The notes: generated by a model not told the origin, from the sequence alone. A stretch of DNA of 64,000 nt from Paraspadella gotoi (GCA_051294375.1 CM119263.1:15292532-15356531); one strand, 5' to 3'; positions 24,555-36,889 are shown, numbered from the stretch's first letter. Made by a program: numbers and translations.

Positions 24555-25414
24555 CTCCGCGAAACGAAGTCTTTAGCCAAAGAAGAGTTGGAACGAGCGA
24601 CGGGGCTGGCGAGGGGAAGAAGCCCAACTAGCGCCCTGATCGGGGCCTAGTTAAATCGCCTTTACCTAAGCCCTGCCAGTCCCTACTTGCGCCTCGCAGC
24701 GCCTCTATCAGCGCGACTGCGCGTGCGGACGGTCGACATGGGGGGTCGGGGGGGGGCGGGAAGAATAGAAGACGAGTTATTATCGTCGATCGCTTAAATC
24801 AATCATTTATCATGGTAAGGGGGGTAAGGGCCGTTTGTACGCCTAATGAATCTTGATGACTCTCGATTCGCCTTTAATTCAAAACGGATCTCTTCACTAT
24901 TCGCGTCTTAGTGCCGCCGAGCAGCGTTGCTTAAATCAAGGGCGGAGGTTAATTTTATGTTTTTATAAAATAGCTTATGATATTTATCAAGTAGAATATA
25001 ACTATTAAGTGACGTTGTCACCACGTTTGTTTAAATCTATTAATTTACCTATTCGTTTATACACGTTAATGTTTTTTTTTCTAAGGACCATAGAAGCAGA
25101 GATTTATTGACTCCGATGCGGCGAAGTTGCAAAATTGTCGCCTCACCTCTTAAACTTACCCTTCGACCTCTGCTCTGACTTCTCGTTCCTCTTCCCCTTC
25201 CCGCCTTTTCTTTTGTTTCTAGTAGAAATCTACTATGAAAATTAAATTCAATAAATTCAATTTTGATTACAATGCTTTTATTGTTGCTATCAAAGATTAG
25301 AATATTATCTGATAAAGAAAATTTATTTTGAAATCAATTAACTTTTTTTGTTGGATTCTGATACAGCATAAAAAGTTAAATTGAAAATATAACTACTCTC
25401 TCAAATAATAATGT

Positions 25415-25590
25415 ATGTTTTTTTAGTCAAAATTAAGAAAAAGCATAAAATTATCGAAATATCATGATGAAGATTATTATTAATAATTTTTCACCCACTT
25501 ATGATCAAAATATCGAGAAAAAAAATATACTTTGTGTAGACAACTTTTTGCAAGGTACCTGAATCTGATTTTAAAAATAAAAAAAATCTT
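25415..25590 (+). repeat. AT-rich dispersed repeat, member 2 (in copy 2)
   Basis: Same repeat as 17740-17915, carried along by the 7-kb duplication. Confidence 0.65.
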
Positions 25591-28500
25591 TAAAAAAAGT
25601 TTTAGCCATTCCTATTTATAAATAAATATTAAAAAAATTAATATATGAGGTAAAGAGTAATATTAAAAAATTTTGTCTATTCATTTTTTAAAAAATGTCT
25701 AAATATTCGTTTGAGCAGGTGCTTAATTCAAATTTTCTTAACCACCTTACTGAGTTAGGCTACCCCTATTTCTAGTCCTTCAATCTCATCTTTCTTTTTC
25801 CCCCAAAAAAGAGACAAAACGCGTGGATTTACTTCGTAAACAAAAGACGAAAGAATCCGCCGCTGGATGGAGGAACCGATGAAAGGTCGGCGACGACGGT
25901 AGCGATCAACGTTACAGATTGCAGACGATGACAAACATGATGAAGGAAAAGAAGAACTGACGAATCTATTACTTGTATCGATATTCTGTCAATCGTAGTA
26001 GAAATACTTATTGGAACTACTAAATTATCACATAGAAATTGGAACAGAAGCTCGTACCTAGGCAATTGGCAAATTAAACGGTTCAGACTGACTCTTGACA
26101 GACTCTACGTTTAGCCATGGGCGCTAAAATGCGCTGACAATGGCGTTGACGAAAATCGAATAATAAATGTGAGGAAAAATCGGGGTCAAACTTTTTATTG
26201 CCACATTTACTTTGTTTTATGTTGTTTGGAGAGTGAAAGAAGGAGAAGGACTATTGTGTTTTGTGTTTGCAAAAAAGAGAGAGAGAGCAGAGAGAGATGA
26301 GAGAGAGAGAGAGAGAGAGAGGAGGACGACGTTGAGAGAGCTATTGCATTTATCCACCATGAGCGATGGTTTGCTTTTTCGTTGTGTTTTTTTTTTTTGG
26401 GCTTTGTTGTCAGTTGGCCGAAATACTAGGATGTTTTTGAGGTATTGCCGTTAAAAAGGTTCGAGCTTCCGGGTTTAGTTTGACACGCCGTGTTTGTTTT
26501 TCGGCGTCCCCTTTTAAAACGACTCTTCGTGACCCCACAAAGATTCGCTCTTTTTGTTGCGACATTTGGTATCACGTTTGATGGGCTCTTTTGTTTGATT
26601 CTTAGCTCTTTTAAATGTTTTTTTTCTCCGAGTCCTTTTGCGGTTCTTTGGACCTACAGATATAGTATGTTTAGTTGTATACCCTAGTGTAATATAGTAC
26701 AATATGCATTACATATTTATTCGCTGGGTTTCCGATATAACTGTATGAGATTATACAGGATAATTGAATTTCAGGATCTTCAAATATTGATATTATTTAA
26801 TAGTTAAAATTCTCTTTTATTAGTTATAAATAGTCTATGCTTTTGTATGTAAGAGGCCTCTCATTTTTTTTGGTTTAGCCATTTTTTTTTTTTTCGCATT
26901 GCAAGCGCACCGATGTCGCAGGGGCCGCTCGTTGTTTTGGTTCGACGCTCGTCGCTGCTATGACGTCTGGTGGAACTTGACCCGTTGACCTCTTGATCTT
27001 TCGACCGTTAACCTCATTCTTTTTCTCTTTGCTGGAATTTCATTTACCTTTCCGACCGAAAACCAGTTGAGCCAAACCATCCGGCTCTCCTTATCCGTTT
27101 TTTCCGAAATATTGTCACCGCTCAAATATGAAACCTTTTGTTAGAAATCATATATTTATAGAAAATTTAAAGTTTTTAACCTGCGTAAGCTAAGAACGAA
27201 GGACACCAATCGCGTTGTAATTCCCCACTTTTTTCCCTCGCCGTTTGAAAAGGATAAAAAGGAAAAACATTTTCTAAATCGTTTTTAACCCTTAGTTCTC
27301 CTCGCTCACTATAACATGTAACTGTAGCGTGGCAAAAACTAGGGTAAGATATTATAGTCACAACGCAGTATTATAACAAACAGCAACGCCTGTGTGAACC
27401 AATATCTTTTAAAAATGAGGGAGAATTAAATGCAAAGGTTTCCAGCTGCTTAAAAATCCCCGGCAGATTGTGGGCCTGGCTTTCGCGATTCTGTGAGTCC
27501 AATCGTTTGACAAACGACGACGGATAACGACCTCCTCTTTCACGATTGTTTTTTCTCCGCGATTTAAACTTCCTTTCACCAAAAACAGAGTTGAAAGGAA
27601 GAATGAGATTTAGGTGGAGTCGGGGAATCAGTCGCGAGCGCTCCAGTCTTTGGGAGATTTACAATGTTTTAGAGGATAAATCCTTATAACACTTTAGCTA
27701 TGCATGTTTCCTTAACCATCTAAAAGAACGAATCAAAGTGAACTACGAATCAGATGAACAAAATATAATACTTTAACTGACAATGATTATTTTTTATTCC
27801 TGTCTTAGCAAATTAAACCAAGGAGAATGAATATATGATTACATAATATATGTTTTCCTAAATGTAACTTTAAGTTTTCAGCCTTTAACCTTGGTCTGGC
27901 CTATAGACAGAAGGACGGCTCTCGTCAGAAAGGTGAAAAGAATTCCTTTCAATCTGGACAATCGCTCGTCGCTCGTCGCGAATCGCGGGAAAAGGTCGAC
28001 CCAGAGGTCCGGCAGAGGTCGTCGCGCCGTCGCCTCATCACCTTGATTCTCGTTTTCGTCGCGGCGTCATTTCCCGCCATCTCCTCGACTCTCGCCTTCT
28101 TCGCTTCCGCTGTCATTCGGTAAAAGAGGTCACGATCCTGGAAACCGAAATTCTTTACTATCGCGAGGCTCATAAAGTCGTATGTTCTTAAAGAATTTTT
28201 TTTGCCAAAATTAAACCATTACTCTGCTATATTTTTTTTGTTTTGTTTTTTGTAATTTTAAAATCATCATAAGCCCAAAAAAAATCGAAATAAAATTAGT
28301 TTAAAAAATTAGTTTAATTAGTTTAATTAGTTTAAAAAAAGGAACCTGTATTCCGACGGCTGCGAATGCAAATTGATCAGCTAAATAAATTTTTTTTTTC
28401 TCCGCGTTCGATGGTTTATTAATTTGCCATATTTTGGCGCCCGATTTTAAAATTCATAGTCCTCCGCTAAGGATCCTAAAATGAAAAACATCAGCACGAA

Positions 28501-29284
28501 TGGAGAGGAAAAAAAAAAAAGAGGATGGGTGGGTACGAAACCCGACGGGGGACCGCCATGAGAGGGCGGGACTCGTCGATTGGCAGGGACATCAACGAAA
28601 GCGAAAAAGTGCCAATGATGGGCAAAAGAGCTGCCTCGGCCATTGAGGGAGTTGTCGATGAAGGCGTTAAGACTTTCTGCATTTGGTGACTGGTCTCGAG
28701 TTGGGGCGAAGTTGGAGGCTAAAAAAAATGTCCATAATGAAGACGAGAGTGAATTTGGAAGGTTAAAGTGGAATAGTCGGGAGAAGAAGTGGGGAGAGTT
28801 AGTAAAATGATTTGACTATAATGATATATTAAAAAAAAAATAAAGTTAACAAATTATTTCAGATGTATTAAACGCAACATCATTACTGGATTCCCGTCTT
28901 GTCGTTGTTGTCCGGGTCGCCATGGAAATCAAGGGGTCACGACGAAGCTCGTGTCAATCGCTCGATAAAACTTTGTCAGTCGCCTCCCGGGAAAGAAAGC
29001 GCTCCGCTAGGACTTCCTTCCCCCCCCCCCCAACAACCCTATTAACTTTCCACCCCTCCTCCGATCTCACTCTTTTCTCAACGCCGCCCCGCTTCTGCGC
29101 CGGGGCGGCCGAACGAAACTTTCCCAAGAGATCGCCCCTCTCCTGGGAAATGGAAAGAAATTATGAAGGACAAGGAAAGAAAAAAGAAGAGGAGGAAAAT
29201 GTGTCGGCTGGGGCATTACGTTTTTTTTGTCCTAATAGTTCTTCTTCTTATGTTCCACCTCATCAGCCGGCCGCCGTTCCTCAA

Positions 29285-29292
29285 TCTCTCTT

Positions 29293-29364
<72 letters not shown>
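29285..29364 (+). repeat. (TC)n microsatellite in copy 2
   Basis: Pure TC run of about 80 bp, expanded and uninterrupted compared with 21625-21703 in copy 1. Confidence 0.95.
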
Positions 29365-29365
<1 letters not shown>

Positions 29366-29592
29366 ACTTTTCGTCTTCCCTCATTCCATCCATTCTCTTT
29401 TTGCCGTCTTATCTCTTCTCAGCTCTCTCCCTCCCATTTTAAACTATAACATAATTTCCAACAGAGAATTCTTTATTTTTTTTTCTCTCGTATATTTCAA
29501 AAAGACTTTGATGTCTTTTTTGTTTCCTTCATTTCGTTTCATAAATTTTTTTCGTTTCCCGATTCATTTGGTTGCGTTTTCACTTTCTCTCT

Positions 29593-29617
29593 NNNNNNNN
29601 NNNNNNNNNNNNNNNNN
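29593..29617. other. Assembly gap inside a (TC)n tract
   Basis: 25 N with CT repeats on both sides. It marks the right end of duplication copy 2. Confidence 0.99.
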
Positions 29618-29653
<36 letters not shown>

Positions 29654-29708
29654 AACTATTTCTCACTCCCTCTCCTCGCTCGCTCTGGGTTTTCTTTTTG
29701 TTTTTCAG

Positions 29709-30555
29709 CTTAAAATATCGTGTTTATCAGTTGGGGATTTTACTGTTTACGTCGCTGCGGCGAATTTCGATGGAAACAATTTTAAGGTATTTTTTAAATA
29801 TATAACTTGTTCGTAAAATACTCGGTTATGTTTTTATGGATGATGTTAATATCTTAGCTACTGTTTTTATCATTTCCCTTTAAGGTTTTTCCCATTAAAT
29901 TTTTTGTTTTGTTTTTATTTCTCTTATATATCTTTCCCTTCATTCTCTCTCACCGAATTCTTTCTCACTTTTGACGCTTCATCATTCCTCCTTTTCCTAT
30001 CTCCCCCGCCTTTCTCTCCCATATCATGTTTTTCATTTTTCCACTTTTCCTCCTTTGCTCTTTTCCCTCCTTTTTTTCCCTTTTTTTTTTCTCGTGCCTC
30101 CCTTTCATCTGTTTGCCTCCATAATTTTCTCGTCTCTCTCTCTGTCGTTCGTTTACGACTTCTTTCTGCTCATTTTTTTTTCGCAACGGACTCATTTTTC
30201 CTTTGATGTTCTTTATTTTAGCCTTCATCCGATAAACTTATTACATTGAACAGGGATGATTTAATGAATTTTTAACTTTAATCATTGCGGTTTTATAGAC
30301 TTGGTATGATATTTTGCCGAAAAATGTTCTTTGCTGTAGTGGAATTGTTCTTTATAATATCCTCTGAATCTGGTTTTCATCAGTCTATGCCTATAATGCC
30401 AATACTTTATCCTACCCTGTTTGACCCATACTCAGCTTTAAACTCTTTTACCCAAAGTCAAAATATTCTACGACTTTTTCCCCAACCCTTGTCTTCCACG
30501 AGGGATGACATCTTTTGGGAATATATCAGGGAATTCATTTGCACAGAATTGCTTG
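29709..30555 (+). CDS. Possible nested plus-strand exons, unrecognised protein
   Basis: Two candidate exons. The first, 29709-29786, follows TTTTTCAG, ends before GTATTT and encodes 26 residues including VGDFTVYVAAANFDGNNFK. The second starts at 30299 after TTTTATAG in the same phase (TWYDILPKNVLCCSGIVLYN), but runs into TGA near 30365. A one-base shift opens a longer frame (SSESGFHQSMPIMPILYP, then DDIFWEYIREFICTELL) that ends before a GTATTT donor at 30556. Splice borders and hydrophobic/polar spacing look gene-like. I do not recognise the family. It could be a nested gene opposite in direction to ARHGAP39, or a pseudogene given the frame break. Confidence 0.3.
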
Positions 30556-31399
30556 GTATTTTATAAAAAAATTTAAAAAGTTTTCTAACAGCTTAAGAAA
30601 TTTATGCATGACCATTTTTTTAATCTTTTATATGTTTGTCTACTTTATGTACGATATATTATAGTAATTATCTATCTGCTCGAAAGTGCAAATTTTTTCA
30701 TCAGTCTAACCTTTGGCTACGGCGACTTTGCTCTATCTGAAAAATTTATTGTTTAAAATACATTGAAAATTTTTTATTCCATATTTAACCAGTCACAAGA
30801 CAAGACGTTGACTGAGGAGGAATATATATCTTAAATTTTTAATCTTTTTGAATGGTTTTTATCGACAAACAAAATTTAATTTAAGGGGACCCAGTGATAA
30901 AAATGATATCATAAGCTTAAGGGTCTATCATTTAAGGAATTTGAATGGTGATTGTCATTAATTTTCTTTACGCGGGAAAGTGGAAAAAAAGGATGAAATA
31001 TTTAATGGGAAAATTTTCAATTGACCTCCCCTAAATACTGATACCCTCAATTGCCTTACTTCTGCAAGGGAAGTAATTTAGCGTTAAAATCGAGAAAAAA
31101 GTTAAGTAAAAAAAGTCAAAACTTCCTTGTAATGCGAACAAAGACAAAATAATTATAGGGTTACTTTTAAGTATTTTTTTCCTAAACATTAATACTTTCT
31201 GATTTTTAATATCTCTTCTCAATAAAATTTTATATTTGACAAGAGACTAATACCCGTCCTTACAAAGTAAAGCATGGATTAAGACCAGTGGTTCTCATTA
31301 AAATTTTGTTTATTAATAAAAAAATTGTACTAAATTTATTCGGTACTTTTTATTACTTTTGATTTGTGATTTAATTGAGATCTAATTCTTTTTTTTCTC

Positions 31400-31745
31400 A
31401 TGTTGGGGACTTGGCCTCATTTTTTGGACCCTCCTTTGCGAGATGAGGTTGAGGAGGATCCACGCATGGTTTCCGCATCGCAGTTTTATGAAGCTGGATT
31501 TTTTGTTCTTCCGTTTGTTTTTTCCTCTTCATCTTTTCATTGTTACTTTTGTTTTTTCTTAGCTCTTTTCTTAGGTGTTTTCCTATTTGTTTATTGTTTT
31601 GCCAACTCTTGTAAGTGGCAATTGTTAAAAATTTTATCTGACAAAATCTGTATTTTCCCGACGAAACGGGCTATTGTTATGCTTCTCTTATTGGCGCATA
31701 GTCACGGGATAGCATTATCTCACCATGACGATTTGAAAGAAGTGG
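31400..31745 (+). CDS. Open frame with hydrophobic stretch, interrupted by a mobile element
   Basis: Frame starting MLGTWPHFLDPPLRDEVEED, with a long hydrophobic segment (about residues 33-70, for example FLALFLGVFLFVYCFA) and a polar tail ending HHDDLKEVV. The frame runs into the terminal-repeat element at 31746. It may be the next part of the candidate gene at 29709-30555, but no acceptor is evident at its start. Function unknown; could be chance. Confidence 0.2.
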
Positions 31746-31999
31746 TATGGCAACAGCCGGGTTGCCTGTGATGCCCATTGGGATGGGCATCTCACTGTTG
31801 GCTTTGGGGGCTTCCGACCCTCAGTGACGCATCCAGTCACTGGCGCGGTTACCCTAGGACGGTCTCGCTTTGCCAACGCAGAGGGAAGTCGTTAGGACTG
31901 TGGATGGAACACTACGCCTGGGATGGTGTGTTCCCCCTCTGAGCCAATGGATTTGGCTGAAGGATGACGGACGTGAGGCGGTGTGAATATACCGCCACA
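31746..31999. repeat. Left terminal repeat, built of six perfect stem-loops
   Basis: Perfect stems in order: GGCAAC/GTTGCC (31749-31766), GATGCCCAT/ATGGGCATC with loop TGGG (31770-31791), CAGTGAC/GTCACTG (31822-31842), GGAACAC/GTGTTCC (31906-31934), AGCCAA/TTGGCT (31942-31958) and GGCGGT/ACCGCC (31977-31996). The RNA or single-stranded DNA would be highly folded. Confidence 0.8.
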
Positions 32000-32100
32000 G
32001 GATCCCCGGGCCAAGACATCACTCAGGTTCCTCAAGCCTGAGAGGTGTCTGACAAGACTGTTACCATAGTGGGAGAGAGAGAGAAAGAGCGCGAGTTGTG

Positions 32101-32197
32101 GGGCATAGGCGTTTGTCGTAGCGTACCCCAGGGGCATAGGCGTTTGTCGTAGCGTACCCGAAGTCGGCAGGGCATAGGCATTTGTCGTAGCGTACCC
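32101..32197 (+). repeat. Three 28-bp repeats in the centre of the TRIM-like element
   Basis: Unit GGGCATAGGCGTTTGTCGTA followed by GCGTACCC at 32101-32128, 32132-32159 and 32170-32197 (one G-to-A change in the third). Spacers are 3 and 10 bp. Confidence 0.85.
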
Positions 32198-32234
32198 TGA
32201 GAAGGTTGCGTGTTCGATAGTAGGGCTCACCACT

Positions 32235-32488
32235 TATGGCAACAGCCGGGTTGCCTGTGATGCCCATTGGGATGGGGCATCTCACTGTTGGCTTTGGGGG
32301 CTTCCGACCCTCAGTGACGCATCCAGTCACTGGCGCGGTTACCCTAGGACGGTCTCGCTTTGCCAACGCAGAGGGAAGTCGTTAGGACTGTGGATGGAAC
32401 ACTACGCCTGGGATGGTGTGTTCCCCCTCTGAGCCAATGGATTTGCTGAAGGATGACGGACGTGAGGCGGTGTGAATATACCGCCACA
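32235..32488. repeat. Right terminal repeat of the TRIM-like element
   Basis: Same 254 bp as the left repeat with one extra G near 32276 and one G missing near 32443, which breaks the AGCCAA/TTGGCT stem. Other stems are kept. Confidence 0.85.
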
Positions 32489-32852
32489 GTGGACAATTTA
32501 CTTCGATTTTCAATATTTTGTGGCGGTGGTTGCTGAGAGATGTTGTAGGGTATGACATCTCTGATAGGAGGTTAATGATACGGGATTACTCATGCGTGTC
32601 TTCGGTCGAAAGGTACTTGAGTAATATTGAGAGAAAGAGATTTAAAAAATCACAATAGTTTATCATAGAAAACATTTCAACAAATAAAATCCCTAATCCA
32701 AAGGAACCCTGGGCATGCTGTTTTGGGAGTAAAGCCACTACTAAAAAAAGGTAATAATTAGAACAAGAGAGCGAGAGAGACGAGAACAAGCTCCATGATT
32801 TTTTGATTTTTAAAAAATATGCTTGTATACAGCCTATACAGCCTATACACAG

Positions 32853-34265
32853 ATATCAGCTGCTGAAGAGAAATCATTAAAGGAAAGTGCTAATGGTCTG
32901 ATAAGTTTTCAAGATGTCATCAGGCGCCATGGGACTATCAGCATGTTGCAGCATTACGAACCCGAAAAATCGCCTCATTGCGGCATGAGCAGGTTTACTA
33001 TATTTTAGGAAATTTTTTATATTTTATTTAAAATATTATAAAATAATAAAACTTTAGCATCAAAAGGCCCAATTGAAAAAAAGGCTTGCATCGAGATTAT
33101 GACTCCGCATAATGAGTCTCCAGTTGAATCAAACGAGCTGGCTGATCATAATGTTAAAAAGCGAGTAGGTCATCCCATAAATTTGCCAACAAAGAGATGA
33201 CGATACAGTAGGAAATCACGAGGTAAACTTGCATGAATTATCATATTAAATTAAACAATTAAATTTAATTTTTCGTCCTTGCAGTTGGTTCAATTGATGA
33301 TTACAATGGTGGTGAAAATGAAAGCGATGATAATGGCAGCAGTTCTCAATCTCTCTCAATCTTTCTCTCTTTCTCTTTCTCTCCTTCTGACTTTCTTTCT
33401 CTCTCTCTCTCCCTTTGTCTTTCTCTCTCTCTCCCTCTCTCTCTCTCTCTTCCTCTCTCTCTCAGCTAATAACACCTGATATAAGCGTTATTTTCAAATG
33501 TAATTGTCATATTTCTTTGTTTGCAGTGAGCGAAAATTATGAAAGCAACGAAGACGAAACTGCATCAGGTATCTTAAAACTAAAAAATTTAACAAATGAA
33601 TGACAACTATTTATTAACTTTTAAAAAAATAGATTTCAGTGATTCAGACTACACTGATTCTTTCAATTCAATGTCTCTGAGGATGATTCAGATAATGAAT
33701 TAAATGATACCGCAATAGAAGATTTGGCAAGAATCGATCCAGTTGACATCAATCAAATATTTTTTGGAACAGTTGCGAGTATCAACAATATACTTCAGCT
33801 GATTAACAAGGTTAAAAATAAATTAGGTTTAATTTTCAATTTTTTAAACTTTTAAAACAACATTTTGATTTAATTAGGGTTGTCATTGCCCATAAAGTAA
33901 AGAGAGCAATTGGATTGCAAAGAGTATGTCAACAACAGGATTAGGAGGAGCCATCATAATTTACATTCAATGCCAAGAATATAAAAAATAAATAAGATAC
34001 CAAAGTGATACATCTAATGATTTAAAGACTCAAATTGTTGCCGCTTTTCATATATCTGGGATACCTTTTGCCAAATATAATCGATTTGGTCGTGCGCAAG
34101 GTGAAATGCAAAAGCTATCAGTCTTTAGGTAATTTTTTAAAATTATTAAAGAAAATATTTATTATTATTATAGGTGTTCAGACCTTAGGGTGGCAGGCAT
34201 TTATCTATGGAAACCCTCTTACAAAGGGGTATATTTAAAAACAGACAACTAATTAAAAACACGGT
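32853..34265 (+). mobile_element. Decayed multi-exon transposon gene (possibly Mutator/Kolobok-like transposase)
   Basis: Candidate exons with AG/GT borders run from 32853 to about 34265. They encode a basic/acidic leader (SFQDVIRRHGTISMLQHYEP; NLPTKR then Arg/Ser-rich), Ser/Asp/Glu-rich exons at about 33285-33340, 33528-33568 and 33633-33810 (the last ending VDINQIFFGTVASINNILQL), then a segment at 33879-34128 with CHC, STTGLGGAIIIYIQCQEY and TQIVAAFHISGIPFAKYNRF. The Gly-rich IxIxC block followed by a hydrophobic AAFxxSGxxFxxYxRF block is reminiscent of Mutator/Kolobok-type transposases. Frames are broken by several stops and shifts, so it is not functional as read. A TC microsatellite (33340-33465) lies in one intron. 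Family assignment is tentative. Confidence 0.35.
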
Positions 34266-34646
34266 TCCATCAGAAAAACTGGGTTCATCTAAAATGGTAA
34301 CTTTATTGTGTGCCTGAATAGAAAAATTCTTGATTAGGAAAATAGATGTTAAAAATATCAAACTGGATTATTAATTGGATATTATCATGTTGGCCACCAA
34401 ATGATGAAAGATGAAGATCCAATTCTATGATTCAATAAAACAATGTTAAGCAATATATGAGTGACTTGTTCTAGCTTTAATCTTGCTTGAACCAAAATTA
34501 AACATTTTTTTTTCTAGGGATCGAGCAAAGCAATGGAATGAGTGAAATGTCACAGCAGCTTAAAGATGATGATATGTCACCAGCTTATCACGTTCAAGAT
34601 GGAGACAGCTCTTCCAAAAAGAGTGTTGAGGTAGAAAAAGATATTA

Positions 34647-34993
34647 TGTAAAGAGAGATCGTAAGCGTGCGATACTTAGCGTCGACGCATAAACACTGAT
34701 CTTTTGTTGAATACGTTACTACGGAGTAGAATTTGTCAGTACAGTCTAAGTGAACGCCAGGGATCGCCCGCTGACGAGAAAAGAACGACAAATAAACAAT
34801 TTTTCTACACTCCCCGGATGGAGCCTACTTAGTATGTTATTACTTTGCAATGAACTATTATTGTTTGACATGAACTTAACATTTGCCTTTGAAGGTTCTT
34901 AACATCATATCACACTACAATAAACATTAATTCGTTATGAACATGGGCTTCATGGATATAGATAGTTTTTAGCTGAGGCTACACTTACTGTAC
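34647..34993 (+). repeat. LTR-like direct repeat, copy A
   Basis: Starts TGTAAAGAGAGATCGTAAGC and is repeated at 37526-37855. Contains CAATAAAC near its end. Carries about 17 bp (around 34745) missing from copy B. No clear target duplication found outside the pair. Confidence 0.75.
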
Positions 34994-35009
34994 TTAATAT
35001 TAAGCAGGA

Positions 35010-35682
35010 CCACGGTTTTCAGCAGCATCTCAAACTGACATCGACGGCAAGCGCTGGACGCAGCTTGAAGAACGAAATCGCCGACAGCACCAGGAATTGA
35101 TAAGGGCCGAAATGGAGAAGGCTGACTTTCGCGTCAAAATCGAGAGACTCGAACAAGACTTAAAGAAAGAAACGGAACGTCGGATCCAGGCCGAGGTGAG
35201 GTTGGAGGGCCGCTTCCGAGAGAGCAGCGCCGTGCAACCACGGAGCGATTCTGGTCGCCAACGTGTGGCCGAATGTATGAGAAAATTGAGTCTCTGTCTT
35301 GCCTGCATCCGCGTTCACCGTCATCACCAGAATCAAGTCGACGCTCGAACATGCAGCCGCAGTTGGATTTACGCCTGGCGAACTTTCAACCTCCAGCCGG
35401 TATGGAGCAGTTAGTACTCTCTCCGCCACAGTCTCGACCGAATCCAGCGCCAAAGAGGAAAATTCCGACGCTGCAGCCGGTGTCACTGCCGCCTCCACCT
35501 CCTCCAAGAAAAACGTATCCGGAGTGGGCCAAGCAGGCGATGAGGAAGAGGTTGAACTAAGATTCAATTTGAACTTGCATTTGACTGTCGGCGCCGATGG
35601 AGTTAAATTGCTCGGGCCGACCGCCAAACCCACGCCGGCGTGTCGTATGGCCTGGGGGCATATTTCCATTATTTATTGTTAA
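35010..35682 (+). CDS. Coiled-coil then proline-rich frame, unrecognised, frame break
   Basis: The first frame encodes a charged heptad-like helix (QLEERNRRQHQELIRAEMEK, then RLEQDLKKETERRIQAEVRL). After about 35260 a different frame takes over with a Pro/Ser-rich stretch (LSPPQSRPNPAPKRKIPTLQ, PPPPPPRKTYPEWAKQAM) stopping at 35560. A third frame is open to 35682. A perfect donor (GAG|GTGAGG at 35196) could end the helix exon, in which case the downstream frames belong to an intron. The helix faintly resembles SKI/dachshund-type C-terminal coils, but I cannot assign it. Confidence 0.3.
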
Positions 35683-36889
35683 TGTATTTATTTGCCCGGT
35701 ACCATGACTAACGACAAAAATGACGGGAGATGAAATAAAAAATGAGCAGCTGGAAAAAAGAAAAAAATTTTTAGAAAAAATGAGTACAAATAATAATTTA
35801 AACGAACGAATATAATTACATATTAATAGGAGTCTACGTCGTTCTTAGAAATCGAGGAAGACTTTTTCAATGGAGACTTTCGTTAAAATCTGACTACCAA
35901 ATAATGTCAACGCCCCTGGGAAAAATTCAGGTAAAAAATAGATGTTAAAACACTCGATTCCGATCCTGTTACATCTGAAGGGCTCGCATTTTTTTTTCTC
36001 TTGACAAATAACCATCATTTTGACATCAAACCATCAGATTCAAATGGACTGGTCCGCTCGGAAAAATATTTTCGACGCAATTTTTATATATAAAATAAAG
36101 GGATTTCTCAACTTCAATACAATGTCAACGCATTTAACATATGTTGTGATTTTACAATAAACTTCAAATTCAGGAATCCAATAGCCATATGTCTGAAGGG
36201 CTCTCAAAATTTTTCTTTACATTTTATTTGGTTATTTTGATATGATACGATCATGGGAAAGTGAATTAGTCCATTTTGGTGAAATTTTTATTTAAATTCT
36301 AAGAGTTTTCAACCGGGAGTCAGATTCGGGAAAAATCTTCTATGGCGAAAATCTCCAAAGAAGGGGTCAATTTTCCGAATGTTTTGGTTAATATTTTCTA
36401 TATTTATGGTAGGATTTTTTTGAAACTTAATATTAACAATATTGCCATCATTCTACCTTGGCCGGTATAAGAATATATTAAAAAAACCTCTGGCTTTGTT
36501 CGTCAGAGCTTAGTCCTAATATTAAACAACGAAAAGAAAATACTACGGAAAAACAAGAAAAAATTAATTAAAAAAATTCCAAAAGATGTCATCGAGAGAG
36601 AGCTGAGCCGGAAATGAAAAATTTGAGTCAGGTTGCTAGGCAATGGAGGCTTAAATTTATGACGCTGTAGAGACAGTGATCAAGGGAACTAAGTAACGTA
36701 CGAATGAACTGGTACGTACTATGACAAGACTGATCATCATAGAGTCAAGGAAAAAGAGGTCAGTCAAAGTAGATGCGATCGGTTTCAACACCCAAGCCAT
36801 GCACTACTAACTCGCTGCATACGCCACCACTAACTTGCAACATGCACAAAGCCGCATCCAAGCTGATCCAGAAAAGAAAAGACGTCAAG

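Larger units (their letters stand above)
21957..29592. repeat. 7-kb tandem duplication, copy 2
   Basis: Copy of 14911-21956, ending at a gap inside its terminal (TC)n. It is about 0.6 kb longer, mostly because of an insert at about 23175-23680. The left third (21960-24490) differs from copy 1 by many single-base indels, while the right part is nearly identical. Uneven indel density suggests variable consensus quality. Confidence 0.92.
31746..32488. mobile_element. TRIM-like short terminal-repeat element, 743 bp
   Basis: Two 254-bp direct terminal repeats (31746-31999 and 32235-32488) enclose a 235-bp non-coding centre. GTGG is present immediately outside both ends (31742-31745 and 32489-32492), a 4-bp target-site duplication. 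The terminal repeats are over 98% identical, with two compensating single-base indels, so insertion is recent. The outer ends are imperfect inverts (TATGG at the left, CCACA at the right). Size and organisation match terminal-repeat retrotransposons in miniature. I found no hammerhead core (CTGATGA with GAAA) on either strand. A TGG-starting stretch 2 nt inside the right repeat on the minus strand could be a primer-binding site, but I cannot match it to a tRNA. Confidence 0.75.

Noticed and set aside
31746-32488. Hammerhead ribozyme (retrozyme) in the terminal repeats
   Set aside because: No CTGATGA core with matching GAAA on either strand.
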